Positions 8,975 to 17,656 are shown, counted from the stretch's first letter. The stretch is DNA of 64,000 nucleotides from Dysgonomonas mossii (GCF_004569505.1 NZ_SPPK01000006.1:1-64000); one strand, 5' to 3'. Made by a program: numbers and translations. Notes: generated by a model from the sequence alone, not told the origin.

Positions 8975-10525
8975 TCAGATAACTCCCCGCATACGGTCTT
9001 CGAATGCCGAAAGGGAAGCCTTCGCTCCTTCGCCCATTGCTATTATAATTTGCTTAAATGGCACAGTTGTAACATCTCCTGCTGCATAAACGCCGGGTAT
9101 ACTCGTGCGGCAATGAGTATCGATGGCTATTTCTCCAAAACGATTCACGTCCACCAAGTCTCTAAAAACAGAACTATTAGGAGCCAATCCAATCTGCACA
9201 AATATGCCGTTCAGATTGACGATGCGTTCTTCACCGGTAGTACGGTCTTTGACTTTTATTCCGGTAACCTTCTCGTCACCGATTACCTCTGTTGTTTGGG
9301 TATTCAGTATGATCTCTACATTAGGGAGGCTTTTAGCTTTTTCTTGCAAAATCTTATCAGCCTTAAGTTCTTCTGCATATTCAAATAGAGTTACCTTAGT
9401 GCAAATACCCGCAAGATCTATTGCGGCCTCTACACCCGAATTTCCACCACCAACAACAGCCACTTCTTTACCTTTATAGAATGGTCCATCGCAATGAGGA
9501 CAGAAAGCAACTCCTTTTCCTATATAATCCGATTCGCCGGGTACATTGAGTTTTCTCCAACTCGCCCCTGTAGCTATTATCACAGCGGGAGTAATTATCT
9601 TTTCTCCGCCTACAACGGATATTGTTTTTTTACCATCAATCAACTCCACTTTCTCTACCTTTCGATGCTCGAGTATATCCACAGGATAATCTTGCAAGTG
9701 TACTTTGAGGTTGTTCGACAGCACTTCACCTGTTGTCTTGGTAACAGAAATCAGATTTTCTATTCCTACTGTTTCCTTTACTTGTCCTCCTATGCGTTCA
9801 GCCAACAAGGCCACCTTTAAACCTTTACGAGCCGAGTAAATAGATGCTGCAACTCCTGCGGGGCCTCCACCTATTACCGCTACATCATACTCTCTGACTG
9901 TTTGATTATTATCTGCCACCTCTCTACTTCCATATCGGTCTTCCAGTTTGGATAACAATTCACCGAATTCACCACGGCCTACATGAATCAATTTACCATC
10001 AGCAAATACTGCGGGAACACCTTGCAGTTTAAGAGCATCAACCTCTTCCTGATTTATCGCCCCGTCTACCATCTCGTGATATATTTCAGCCTTGAGAGTA
10101 GCCATAACATTAAGTGCTTGAACAATATCTGGACAATTGGTACACGTCAGCGATACATAAGTAGTAAGATTTATAGGCCCCCGAAGAGCTTTAACTCTGT
10201 TTACAACAAATTCGTCAGGGATATTCTTCCCCTTGCCGTCACTGTTCAGTATAGCCAATAATAAAGAGGTAAACTCATGTCCGTTAGGTACTCCTCTGAA
10301 TTTAATACGTGTATCTTCTCCATTTTTCAATAAAGAGAACTCGAGCCCTTCACCTTTATTAATCTGACAGGAAATATTATCGGAACAAGAAGCCACATCA
10401 TCGAGAAGATCGACAAGTTCACGATAGGAGTCATGCTGGTCGAAAGCAGTAATATTTAATGTATACTGATTTTTCAGTTCAGAGAATATCGAGCGTATTT
10501 GTTCTTTAAAAGATGAATCTAGCAT
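8975..10525 (-). CDS. ahpF: Alkyl hydroperoxide reductase subunit F
   Basis: NADH-dependent flavoprotein disulfide reductase that regenerates AhpC after it reduces peroxides. The N-terminal tandem thioredoxin-like region (1-200) carries C128-TN-C131. The C-terminal thioredoxin-reductase-like region has the FAD motif VIGGGPAG (217-224), the redox pair C342-PH-C345 and an NAD(P) motif VVGGGNSG. At 516 aa it matches E. coli AhpF. It lies 66 nt after ahpC on the same strand and is expected to be read from the same promoter. The gap contains a weak GC hairpin (AACCGGC...GCCGGTC, about 10555-10578) that might lower read-through from ahpC. Very secure. Confidence 0.96.
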   Translation of the reverse strand: MLDSSFKEQIRSIFSELKNQYTLNITAFDQHDSYRELVDLLDDVASCSDNISCQINKGEGLEFSLLKNGEDTRIKFRGVPNGHEFTSLLLAILNSDGKGKNIPDEFVVNRVKALRGPINLTTYVSLTCTNCPDIVQALNVMATLKAEIYHEMVDGAINQEEVDALKLQGVPAVFADGKLIHVGRGEFGELLSKLEDRYGSREVADNNQTVREYDVAVIGGGPAGVAASIYSARKGLKVALLAERIGGQVKETVGIENLISVTKTTGEVLSNNLKVHLQDYPVDILEHRKVEKVELIDGKKTISVVGGEKIITPAVIIATGASWRKLNVPGESDYIGKGVAFCPHCDGPFYKGKEVAVVGGGNSGVEAAIDLAGICTKVTLFEYAEELKADKILQEKAKSLPNVEIILNTQTTEVIGDEKVTGIKVKDRTTGEERIVNLNGIFVQIGLAPNSSVFRDLVDVNRFGEIAIDTHCRTSIPGVYAAGDVTTVPFKQIIIAMGEGAKASLSAFEDRMRGVI

Positions 10526-10591
10526 GTATTTTATTTTTAATTAGGTTGATTTAAAAACCGGCTTTATTAAGCCGGTCTGCAAATTTGAATA

Positions 10592-11158
10592 TTAAATCTT
10601 ACCAACCAGATCTATACTTGGCTTGAGTGTTTCTTCTCCTTTTTTCCATTTAGCAGGACAAACTTCACCATCGTGTGTTGCTACAAACTGAGCAGCTTCT
10701 ACCTTGCGAAGCAATTCGTCTGCATTACGACCAATTCCATTGTCATGAATTTCGGCAATCTTAACTTGTCCCTCTGGATTTAGAAGGAAAGTTCCTCTAT
10801 ATGCCATTCCTTCCTCCTCGATCATCACGCCAAATGCACGGCTGAGTACTCCTACGGTATCAGCTAACATCGGATATTTGATCTTGCGAATACTTTCAGA
10901 TGCATCATGCCACGCTTTATGCACAAAATGTGAGTCCGTACTTACAGAATAAACCTCTACTCCCATTGCTTGCAGTTGATCATATTTGTCAGCTACATCA
11001 ACAAGTTCTGTTGGGCAAACAAATGTAAAATCGGCAGGATAAAAGAAGAAGATTGCCCACTTCCCTTTTACGTCTTCATGTGTTACTGTCTTAAAAGCTC
11101 CATTGTGATAAGCTTGTACTTTAAATTCCGGTAATTGTAAATTAATAATAGGCTTCAT
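10592..11158 (-). CDS. ahpC: Alkyl hydroperoxide reductase subunit C (typical 2-Cys peroxiredoxin)
   Basis: Peroxiredoxin that reduces hydrogen peroxide and organic peroxides. The peroxidatic Cys48 sits in DFTFVCPTE, and the resolving Cys167 in GEVCPAKW near the C-terminus. Length 188 aa is typical of bacterial AhpC. It is the first gene of an ahpC-ahpF unit with a well-formed promoter just upstream. In Bacteroides this pair is OxyR-controlled, but no OxyR gene or clear OxyR box is visible here. Confidence 0.97.
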   Translation of the reverse strand: MKPIINLQLPEFKVQAYHNGAFKTVTHEDVKGKWAIFFFYPADFTFVCPTELVDVADKYDQLQAMGVEVYSVSTDSHFVHKAWHDASESIRKIKYPMLADTVGVLSRAFGVMIEEEGMAYRGTFLLNPEGQVKIAEIHDNGIGRNADELLRKVEAAQFVATHDGEVCPAKWKKGEETLKPSIDLVGKI

Positions 11159-11210
11159 AATAAATTTTATTTATATTTAAATTATACTTATATTTTTTAT
11201 CTATATATCG

Positions 11211-11241
11211 CAAAGATATATAGTTTTTATTTATACACAAA
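11211..11241 (-). promoter_or_regulatory. ahpC promoter
   Basis: On the minus strand, TTTG (11238-11241) is followed after exactly 19 nt by TAtcTTTG (11211-11218), a good Bacteroidetes primary sigma promoter. The start codon lies about 50 nt downstream. Confidence 0.75.
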
Positions 11242-11390
11242 TATATTTCAATAGAATTTATCTATAAACCTATTCCTATCCTTCCGATGATAGAATATTG
11301 GAATTGATTGTACAACAATGGATGTGGATTGAATATTTATAGTCTTAGCTTGGGTAATTAGGGAGCGAAAAAGGGTGCTTGTGGGGTAAA

Positions 11391-11421
11391 ACAAAAAGAA
11401 AGACTGCTATAATTAAGCAGT
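11391..11421 (-). terminator. Terminator downstream of the 58-aa small ORF
   Basis: ACTGCT (11403-11408) pairs with AGCAGT (11416-11421). On the minus strand it is followed by a T-rich tract. It lies 18 nt after the small ORF stop, which supports that ORF being transcribed. Confidence 0.55.
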
Positions 11422-11438
11422 AGAAGGGATGAAAGCCA

Positions 11439-11615
11439 TTAAGGACAAACGTATGCTGTAAAACCAATAACAATTAAAATAAAGAATACAAAAGCAAGAA
11501 TATACATAACTATTGCAAAAATCTTATATTCATTTTTCCAAGCTATATAGCCAATTATTATTAGAATAATTGCAATGGAGAATCCTGATTGCTGTAAAAT
11601 CTTCATTACACTCAT
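11439..11615 (-). CDS. Small hypothetical membrane protein (58 aa)
   Basis: Short ORF with an ATG at 11615 and TAA at 11439. The product is very hydrophobic: two likely membrane helices (about 12-24 and 32-53) are separated by the polar turn WKNEYK, a helical-hairpin layout. I do not recognise a family. Support comes from its composition, the terminator-like hairpin 18 nt after its stop, and its place in an otherwise empty 550-nt gap in the same direction as the lipoprotein gene 90 nt upstream. No clear promoter of its own is visible. Confidence 0.5.
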   Translation of the reverse strand: MSVMKILQQSGFSIAIILIIIGYIAWKNEYKIFAIVMYILAFVFFILIVIGFTAYVCP

Positions 11616-11705
11616 AAAATAAATATAATAAATCTAACGTATTAAGGAAATATCCGAATTACGAATCCGAAGAAACAAGAGTATCTTTATTTTACAAACA
11701 AGATA

Positions 11706-12143
11706 TTATTCTTTTGACATTTCTTCTAAATAATAAGTTGAGTTAGGAATACTATCTGGAAATATGTTTTGTATATCATATTTTCCTCTTTCAGAGCCTA
11801 ATTCTTTTGCTTTTAATAGATAATATAAAGCTAAACATCTAGTTTTATTCTCTAAACTGTCTATAGGTTTATTTTCTGTAAGGGTTAATGTTACAAAAAC
11901 ATCATAATACGCATCCGGATAATCATATTTATTAGCCATCTTTATTGCATAATAACAAAAATCCTGAAGTCTTTCTTCTGAAAAATAATGAGCTCTTACT
12001 TCACTGTATGCAAATTCATCATTTTCATTCAAGGCTTTATCTATTAAGCTGCGTAGTGTCTTGTCATCCTTAATTAAAGGTGATCGGCTATCACAATTAC
12101 AAAATAGTAGGCAAAGGCAAAATATTATACTAATTTTTCTCAT
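11706..12143 (-). CDS. Hypothetical lipoprotein with Sel1-like segment
   Basis: A 145-aa protein with an N-terminal signal peptide and a lipobox-like LLFCNC (Cys at 15 or 17), suggesting a membrane-anchored lipoprotein. The mature part is helical and acidic. The stretch ALYYLLKAKELGSERGKYD resembles half of a Sel1/TPR repeat, so a small protein-interaction module is possible. No close family is recognised. It is followed at 90 nt by the 58-aa membrane peptide on the same strand. Confidence 0.7.
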   Translation of the reverse strand: MRKISIIFCLCLLFCNCDSRSPLIKDDKTLRSLIDKALNENDEFAYSEVRAHYFSEERLQDFCYYAIKMANKYDYPDAYYDVFVTLTLTENKPIDSLENKTRCLALYYLLKAKELGSERGKYDIQNIFPDSIPNSTYYLEEMSKE

Positions 12144-12280
12144 ATCTACTTCCTTATCTCCATGTTATGAAATAAAGGTAATATAAATAATATAAGATGT
12201 ATACGAAAAGAGAGAAAAATAGATTCTGTGGAGTGCCTTGCTTTAGGAAGTTTCAAGCTATTAGATTTCAAACCTATATA

Positions 12281-12353
12281 AAAAAGAAAAGGTTGTCGTC
12301 CCGACAACCAATCTTCATTGTTAACCTTAAATCTAATACTATGAAAAACACAT
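12281..12353 (-). ncRNA. Predicted small RNA, about 70 nt
   Basis: A self-contained minus-strand unit. A consensus promoter ends at 12356, and the unit closes with a perfect 8-bp stem (GGTTGTCG, 12291-12298, with CGACAACC, 12302-12309) followed by TTTTCTTTTT. The transcript would be about 70 nt, starting near 12350-12353, and has no plausible ORF. The body contains ATTAGATTTAAGGTTAAC. I have the impression that this core recurs in other Bacteroidales intergenic regions but cannot verify it here. It does not depend on ackA, whose own terminator lies about 100 nt upstream of the promoter. Confidence 0.65.
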
Positions 12354-12355
12354 TA

Positions 12356-12387
12356 CAAAGGTAAATCCCCCTGAGGAATCTTCCAAA
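12356..12387 (-). promoter_or_regulatory. Promoter of the predicted small RNA
   Basis: On the minus strand, TTTG (12384-12387), 20 nt, then TAccTTTG (12356-12363): an exact match to the Bacteroidetes consensus. Confidence 0.8.
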
Positions 12388-12485
12388 TAATAGACTATGA
12401 TTTTTCCCGTGTTTAATTTTGTTTAACTGTGAACTACAAATTGTTAATGAATTTGTTAAAGAATCTTGTGTATTATAAAGAAACG

Positions 12486-12513
12486 AAAAAGGGCACAATA
12501 TTGTGCCGTTTTT
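12486..12513 (-). terminator. Terminator of ackA
   Basis: GGCACA-ATAT-TGTGCC forms a perfect hairpin and is followed on the minus strand by CTTTTTCGTTTC. It lies about 30 nt after the ackA stop. Confidence 0.8.
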
Positions 12514-12539
12514 CACATATCTAAATATACTATAGAAGC

Positions 12540-13739
12540 TTATTTATTAACGATCTCCATTGTATCGGAGGCGATCATATATTCTTCATCGGTAGGAACA
12601 ACCATAACGATTACTTTAGAGTCGGGAGCACTAACAACAGCCTCTTCTCCTTGTATCTTGGCATTCTTCTCTACGTCAAGTTTTATTCCCATATATTCCA
12701 TATCCTTACATACTTGCTCACGAACAGCAATAGCATTTTCGCCTATACCGCCCGTAAACATAAGAATATCTACACCACCCAGAACGGCTGCATAAGCACC
12801 CACATATTTCTTTATACGGTGTACAAACATATCGAAAGCCAATATCGCTCTTTCGTTACCCTCATCCATTGCGGCACGCAACTCACGCATATCAGACGAT
12901 ACACCCGATACACCTAACAGCCCACTGTGCTTATTTACGAGAGTAGAAATAGCTTGTGTGCCGATGTTCTCTTTCTCCATAATGAAAGATATAATACCGG
13001 CATCTACATCGCCCGAACGAGTACCCATCAACAGACCTTCAACAGGAGTCATACCCATTGATGTATCTACCGACTTTCCGCCATAGATAGCAGCCAAAGA
13101 GCCGCCATTACCTATATGAGCTGTGATAATGCGTTGTTTTTCGTACGGAACACCGAGCAAATCACACCCTTTACGTGAAACATATCTGTGACTTGTTCCG
13201 TGAAAACCATAACGTCTGATACCGTATTTCTCATATAATGAATATGGTAACCCATACATATATGATCTTGCCGGCATTGTCTGATGGTAAGCAGTATCAA
13301 AAACTCCCACCTGCGGGATATTTCCCATCAATTCTTTCACGGCATAAATACCTGCAAGATTAGGTGGATTGTGCAATGGAGCAAGCTCTATGCATTCTTC
13401 CATTTTCTTTATCACCTCATCGGTAATAAATACACTACTATTAAACTCTTCACCACCGTGAACCACACGATGACCAACAGCGTCTATCTCGTCCAAAGAG
13501 CCTAACACGCCATACTTAGAGCTTGTTAAAACACCCAATATATATTCTATCCCGGCCTGATGCTCTAGAATTTCACCTTCAAGAACTACTTTATCTCCAT
13601 TAGGTAGCGGAAACTTAAGGAAAGAACCTTTCAAACCGATTTTTTCGACTCCTCCCTGTGCAATCACAGCCTTGCTTTCCATATCGAAAAGCTTATATTT
13701 TATAGAAGAACTTCCACAGTTCAATACTAATATCTTCAT
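12540..13739 (-). CDS. ackA: Acetate kinase
   Basis: Converts acetyl phosphate + ADP to acetate + ATP, the last step of the Pta-AckA overflow/fermentation route. It starts with the family signature MKILVLNCGSSSIKYKLF and contains VHGGE, AHIGNGGS and TGGIGENA blocks of the ASKHA fold. Length 399 aa is standard. It is the last gene of a minus-strand set pta - dehydrogenase-like gene - ackA and starts 4 nt after the dehydrogenase stop, so the two are certainly co-transcribed. A strong terminator follows. Confidence 0.97.
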   Translation of the reverse strand: MKILVLNCGSSSIKYKLFDMESKAVIAQGGVEKIGLKGSFLKFPLPNGDKVVLEGEILEHQAGIEYILGVLTSSKYGVLGSLDEIDAVGHRVVHGGEEFNSSVFITDEVIKKMEECIELAPLHNPPNLAGIYAVKELMGNIPQVGVFDTAYHQTMPARSYMYGLPYSLYEKYGIRRYGFHGTSHRYVSRKGCDLLGVPYEKQRIITAHIGNGGSLAAIYGGKSVDTSMGMTPVEGLLMGTRSGDVDAGIISFIMEKENIGTQAISTLVNKHSGLLGVSGVSSDMRELRAAMDEGNERAILAFDMFVHRIKKYVGAYAAVLGGVDILMFTGGIGENAIAVREQVCKDMEYMGIKLDVEKNAKIQGEEAVVSAPDSKVIVMVVPTDEEYMIASDTMEIVNK

Positions 13740-13743
13740 GTCT

Positions 13744-14709
13744 TTAAATTAAATCGTTTGGTCCTATTATTTTCCCTGCATCGTCGTAAATATAAAAACC
13801 TCGTTTGGTAGATACGCCAAGTTGTTTTGATCTGAACAACTTCCACAATACCGGACTAGCCTTATATTTCTTATCGCCATACTCATCGAACATATCCTCC
13901 ATAAGCATTACCAGCTTTTCGATACCTAGTATGTCTGCCAGTTGGAAAATACCAAACCGTTGTCCGAATATGATTGTAAACTCTTTATCTATATCTTCTA
14001 TAGAAGCTACATTCTCCATCCATATCTGACATGCTTCATTCAACATTGTTATCATCATACGAAAACTTACAAGCCCGCTACTTTCGTGCACCTGTATAGC
14101 TGTATGCTTGATCATGTGAGCAAAGTGATACACCTTGTGCACTGCTTCTTCGGACGTAAATGTTCCTCTTACGATCTCTAACAAACGAGCATCTGTATGT
14201 GAGACAGGAAAATGCAAACTGATACAACGAGCTTTATACTTCAGGTCAGCAGCCAGTTCACTGATGATAACTGTAGTTGCATTTGTAGCGATAATAGCAT
14301 CCGGCGACAAAACTTGTTCCAGATTGCGGAAAACTTCTTTCCTCAAATCAGTGCTACGTCCACCATCTACATCGTAACGAATACATTCGATCACAAAATC
14401 GCAATCTTGCAGATCCTGATAATCAAGGGTTCCTTTGATACGTCCCATGGTAGAGCGTTTTTCGCCCTGAGTCAACCCCCAGTTTTCTATCTTTGTATCC
14501 AGTCCGTGCTCTATATCTTTCAAGGCCAGTTGTATCCTATCTTCCGATACTTCAACAAAAGTAACCTCAATACCCGATAGTGCTGTAAGGCTTACAATAT
14601 GTCGTCCATCACGACCGCAGCCAACAACCCCGATCTTAGAGAAAAGAGACCTCTTCTTATTTTTTGAGCTTAACCCATACTCCTCAATAGGTTCTATGAT
14701 TTCTGCCAT
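13744..14709 (-). CDS. 3-hydroxyacyl-CoA dehydrogenase family protein, atypical active site
   Basis: Rossmann-fold dehydrogenase of the 3-hydroxybutyryl-CoA dehydrogenase type. It has an NAD motif GVVGCGRDG (27-35), the strand FVIECI, and a C-terminal domain ending in KRGFYIYDD. The catalytic segment is altered. The usual HFFNP...LVEV is HFPVSHTDARLLEIV here, keeping His and Glu but losing the FNP part. The usual NTSS is NATT, and the Asn of G-F-V-V-N-R is Phe (GLVSFRM). Reduced or different activity is therefore possible. It sits between pta and ackA, 4 nt from ackA, so a role linked to acetyl-CoA handling or butyrate-type metabolism is plausible but unproven. Confidence 0.8.
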   Translation of the reverse strand: MAEIIEPIEEYGLSSKNKKRSLFSKIGVVGCGRDGRHIVSLTALSGIEVTFVEVSEDRIQLALKDIEHGLDTKIENWGLTQGEKRSTMGRIKGTLDYQDLQDCDFVIECIRYDVDGGRSTDLRKEVFRNLEQVLSPDAIIATNATTVIISELAADLKYKARCISLHFPVSHTDARLLEIVRGTFTSEEAVHKVYHFAHMIKHTAIQVHESSGLVSFRMMITMLNEACQIWMENVASIEDIDKEFTIIFGQRFGIFQLADILGIEKLVMLMEDMFDEYGDKKYKASPVLWKLFRSKQLGVSTKRGFYIYDDAGKIIGPNDLI

Positions 14710-14818
14710 AAATATTTTAATTATAAATTTAGAGTTATAAACTATGAGCAGGTCGGAAAAGCGAATCGAATGATTGTTCGTACCAACCGTCTATTTCTCA
14801 AAGCTATTTATAACTATT

Positions 14819-15829
14819 TTACTTTTTCTTTGCGGCAATAGCCTGATTAGCGGCAATAGCCACCATATTATATATATCACTTACCGAGCAACCTCGCGAC
14901 AAATCATTTACCGGTGCAGCCATTCCTTGCAGGATAGGACCTACAGCCTCGGCATTCCCCAAACGTTGCACAAGTTTGTAAGCAATATTTCCAACTTCTA
15001 ATGAAGGGAACACTAACACATTTGCTTGTCCTGCAACTGCACTTTCGGGAGCTTTTTGCTTACCTACTGCAGGCACAAGAGCTGCATCGGCTTGCAATTC
15101 GCCATCGATCTTCATTGTAGGATCTATTTTTTGAGCCAACTGTGTAGCTTCAATCACTTTATCTACTAACGGGCTTTTAGCACTTCCTTTTGTCGAAAAA
15201 CTTAGAATTGCCACCTGTGGTTCTTCTCCAACCAAAGCACGTGCAGTTTGACCTGTAGCAACAGCTATTTCGGCCAACTGAGATGCTGTAGGATCGGGAG
15301 TAACGGCGCAATCTGCAAAAAGCAACAGTCCGTCTTTACCATATTGTTTCTGAGTAGTAAACATTAAAAAAGCACCTGATACCACACTGATTCCGGGTGC
15401 TGTTTTTATAATTTGCAATGCAGGGCGAAGCACATCTCCTGTTGTATTCTCGGCTCCGGCAATCTCGCCGTCGGCATCTTCGTTTTTGATCATAAGGCAA
15501 CCAATATATAGCGGATTTTCAGCAAGTTTTGCTGCCTGTTCGATAGTCAAGCCTTTCGATTTTCTCAACTCAAAAAGAAGATTCGTATAAACCTCTTTCT
15601 TCTCATAATCCTTCGGATCAAGAATGGTTGCTTTATCTATATTTTTCAGATTAAGACCGGCTGCCAATTCTTTTACTTCTTTCACATTCCCTATAAGGAT
15701 AATGTCGGCAACGCCATCACCAAGCAACTGATCTGCTGCTTTTATAGTCCTTTCTTCAGTTCCTTCCGGCAATACGATACGCTGTTTGTTCGCTTTTGCT
15801 CTTTCTACTATCTCTTTAATTAAATCCAT
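14819..15829 (-). CDS. pta: Phosphate acetyltransferase (short form)
   Basis: Converts acetyl-CoA + Pi to acetyl phosphate + CoA. At 336 aa it is the compact Pta without the N-terminal DRTGG regulatory region. Typical blocks are visible: IVLPEGTEERT at the start, GAENTTGDVLRPALQII, FADCAVTPDPT and LVFPSLEVGNIAYK. It is the first gene of the acetate operon, 109 nt before the dehydrogenase-like gene and with no terminator between them. A -7 box lies about 60 nt upstream. Confidence 0.97.
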   Translation of the reverse strand: MDLIKEIVERAKANKQRIVLPEGTEERTIKAADQLLGDGVADIILIGNVKEVKELAAGLNLKNIDKATILDPKDYEKKEVYTNLLFELRKSKGLTIEQAAKLAENPLYIGCLMIKNEDADGEIAGAENTTGDVLRPALQIIKTAPGISVVSGAFLMFTTQKQYGKDGLLLFADCAVTPDPTASQLAEIAVATGQTARALVGEEPQVAILSFSTKGSAKSPLVDKVIEATQLAQKIDPTMKIDGELQADAALVPAVGKQKAPESAVAGQANVLVFPSLEVGNIAYKLVQRLGNAEAVGPILQGMAAPVNDLSRGCSVSDIYNMVAIAANQAIAAKKK

Positions 15830-15891
15830 AATATATAATGATTGTTTTTATCCAATACGAAGTCAGGACGAACCCTTTTTATAAAATCGAG

Positions 15892-15899
15892 CAAATATA
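15892..15899 (-). promoter_or_regulatory. Probable -7 box of the pta operon
   Basis: Minus-strand TAtaTTTG, about 60 nt before the pta start. No TTG at the expected -33 distance, so this is a partial match. Confidence 0.4.
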
Positions 15900-15973
15900 A
15901 TAAAATTTGCAATCTCTACTTTACACTTCAGGCAAGAAACATCTCGTCTAATGTGAAATAAGCTAAAAAATAT

Positions 15974-16522
15974 TTACTTCCATTCCCACTCCAATTCGGC
16001 TATAAGTGGAATACCTTTAGTATTCCTATATCCTTCGAAAACTTCTGCCAGTTGTTCCTTGTTAACAATCTGATCTTTGGGAATAATGATATAAACATAT
16101 TGATTCATCATCAGAAAAAAATATCGCTCCATTTCGATGATGGATTTTATATCATGCACATTAAAAAAATTATGACCTCGCTTACTGTCGACTTCTATAA
16201 CATCATTCCCCAGCAAAAGTTTTATTTCGTAGAGAGATTCTCCTTTCATACTGTCTATTACCTTTCGCTTACTCATACGCTTATACATCCACGCCGACCA
16301 GCGTTGATAAAAGATAAAAAACAAAAGTGATGATGCGATAAAGACATAAGCCAAAATATCGTTCATCCCGTCAAACAACAGGATAGCACCAAACAAAAGA
16401 GATAACCCCGGCAATCGATAACGATCCCATTTCCGCTGCTTTTTATAACCGCTGTTGTGAGACAAATTATAAAGTTGCAACTCTAAATAGTCATTTGTAG
16501 ACAATGTATAACTAAGCTCCAT
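15974..16522 (-). CDS. YcxB-like membrane protein
   Basis: A 182-aa protein with two adjacent membrane helices (about 39-55 and 59-73) and a cytoplasmic C-terminal domain. That domain resembles the YcxB-like domain, with a strand-rich region around NFFNVHDIKSIIEMERYFFLMMNQYVYIIIPKDQI. No function is established for the family. A -7 box TAacTTTG lies only about 10 nt upstream of the start (16533-16540), which would give an almost leaderless mRNA. It follows fbp on the same strand but after a terminator, so it is probably an independent gene. Confidence 0.75.
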   Translation of the reverse strand: MELSYTLSTNDYLELQLYNLSHNSGYKKQRKWDRYRLPGLSLLFGAILLFDGMNDILAYVFIASSLLFFIFYQRWSAWMYKRMSKRKVIDSMKGESLYEIKLLLGNDVIEVDSKRGHNFFNVHDIKSIIEMERYFFLMMNQYVYIIIPKDQIVNKEQLAEVFEGYRNTKGIPLIAELEWEWK

Positions 16523-16532
16523 ATTCGAGAGA

Positions 16533-16540
16533 CAAAGTTA
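16533..16540 (-). promoter_or_regulatory. Possible -7 box of the YcxB-like gene
   Basis: Minus-strand TAacTTTG ending 10 nt before the start codon. If used, the 5' leader would be only a few nucleotides. The -33 element is not recognisable. Confidence 0.35.
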
Positions 16541-16549
16541 GTTAAAAAC

Positions 16550-16583
16550 AAAGGCTCTCATAGCGTTAACCATGAGAGCTTTT
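16550..16583 (-). terminator. Terminator of fbp
   Basis: GCTCTCAT (16554-16561) pairs with ATGAGAGC (16572-16579), extended by A/T pairs. T-rich tracts are present on both strands, so it may work in both directions. Confidence 0.75.
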
Positions 16584-16586
16584 ATT

Positions 16587-17618
16587 TTATTTATCTTTTT
16601 TTTCTTTTTCTTCAGCTCTTTCTATAAAGTCTTTTAGTTTTTTTACCATATTCAAGCTTCCACAATAAAACGGTACTCGCTGGTGTAACTCCTGCGGCTG
16701 AATCTCCAATATCCGATTATGCCCATCTATAGCAGCACCGCCGGCTTGTTCTGTAATAAATGCCATCGGATTACATTCGTACAACAACCGTAGCTTGCCC
16801 TTAGGCGCTTTGTGTGTAGACGGATAGAAATAGATACCTCCGGTAATCAGGTTGCGATGGCAATCCGACACCAAGCTCCCTATATATCGGGCAGTATAAG
16901 GACGGTCTTCTTTTTCTTCCTGACAGTATTTTATATAATCTTTCACGCCTTGCGGAAAATGCACATAATTGCCTTCGTTGACAGAATATATATTCGCGTT
17001 TTTAGGACATCTCATATTCGGATGCGACAGATAAAAACTTCCGATCGCAGGATTTAGCGTAAAACCATTCACCCCTCTACCTGTCGTATAAACGATCATA
17101 GTCGATGTACCATATATAATATATCCTGCTGCCACCTGATTAACTCCCGGTTGTAAGAAATCCTCCATAGTAACGGGTGAACCTATCGGAGAAATGCGAC
17201 GGTATATAGAGAAAATAGTTCCTACCGATACATTTACTTCAATATTGGACGATCCGTCAAGTGGGTCCATCAACACTACATATTTATTGTTATGCCCCTC
17301 GTCAAGCCCTTCAATTGTAATAAAGTTATCATTTTCTTCCGAAGCAATACCACATACAATTTCCCTGTTGATAAGTGTTTGTATAAAGACATCATTGGCA
17401 TACACATCTAATTTTTTCTGATCCTCGCCTTGTACATTCGTAGTGCCTACTGCTCCCAAGATATCTACCAGACCGGCTTTATTTACTTTGTAACTAACGA
17501 CTCTGGCGGCGAGAAGGATTGAGTTTAAGAGGCGGGAAAGCTCTCCTCTCGAATATTTGAAATCTTCTTGTCTCTCGATGATGAATTCATCAAGTGTTTT
17601 TCTTGCAATATTTTTCAT
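16587..17618 (-). CDS. fbp: Fructose-1,6-bisphosphatase, class I
   Basis: Gluconeogenic phosphatase hydrolysing fructose 1,6-bisphosphate to fructose 6-phosphate. The metal/phosphate motif [10 protein letters not shown] is clear at about residue 117, and the fold continues to [15 protein letters not shown] and the substrate region [18 protein letters not shown]. Length 343 aa is typical of class I enzymes with a short acidic/basic tail ([11 protein letters not shown]). It is monocistronic with its own terminator and divergent from the DUF486 gene. A -7 box TAccTTTG lies about 40 nt upstream. Confidence 0.95.
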   Translation of the reverse strand: MKNIARKTLDEFIIERQEDFKYSRGELSRLLNSILLAARVVSYKVNKAGLVDILGAVGTTNVQGEDQKKLDVYANDVFIQTLINREIVCGIASEENDNFITIEGLDEGHNNKYVVLMDPLDGSSNIEVNVSVGTIFSIYRRISPIGSPVTMEDFLQPGVNQVAAGYIIYGTSTMIVYTTGRGVNGFTLNPAIGSFYLSHPNMRCPKNANIYSVNEGNYVHFPQGVKDYIKYCQEEKEDRPYTARYIGSLVSDCHRNLITGGIYFYPSTHKAPKGKLRLLYECNPMAFITEQAGGAAIDGHNRILEIQPQELHQRVPFYCGSLNMVKKLKDFIERAEEKEKKDK

Positions 17619-17656
17619 AGTGCTAATTATTATTGTGTTGTTTTTTATGGATATTT

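Larger units (their letters stand above)
12144..12539. other. Intergenic region holding a small-RNA unit and the ackA terminator
   Basis: The 396 nt between the lipoprotein gene and ackA carry no credible protein gene. They contain the ackA terminator (12486-12513), an independent promoter (12356-12387) and a terminator-ended short transcription unit (12281-12353), all on the minus strand. Confidence 0.7.

Noticed and set aside
12341..12364. Tiny plus-strand ORF ATG...TAA (MKNTLQR) that looks like a leader peptide
   Set aside because: It lies antisense across the -7 box of the small RNA and no plus-strand promoter or downstream gene supports it.
12274..12516. 80-aa minus-strand ORF in the ackA-lipoprotein gap
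   Set aside because: It covers the small-RNA promoter and both hairpins, has no recognisable domain, and the transcription signals argue for an RNA gene.
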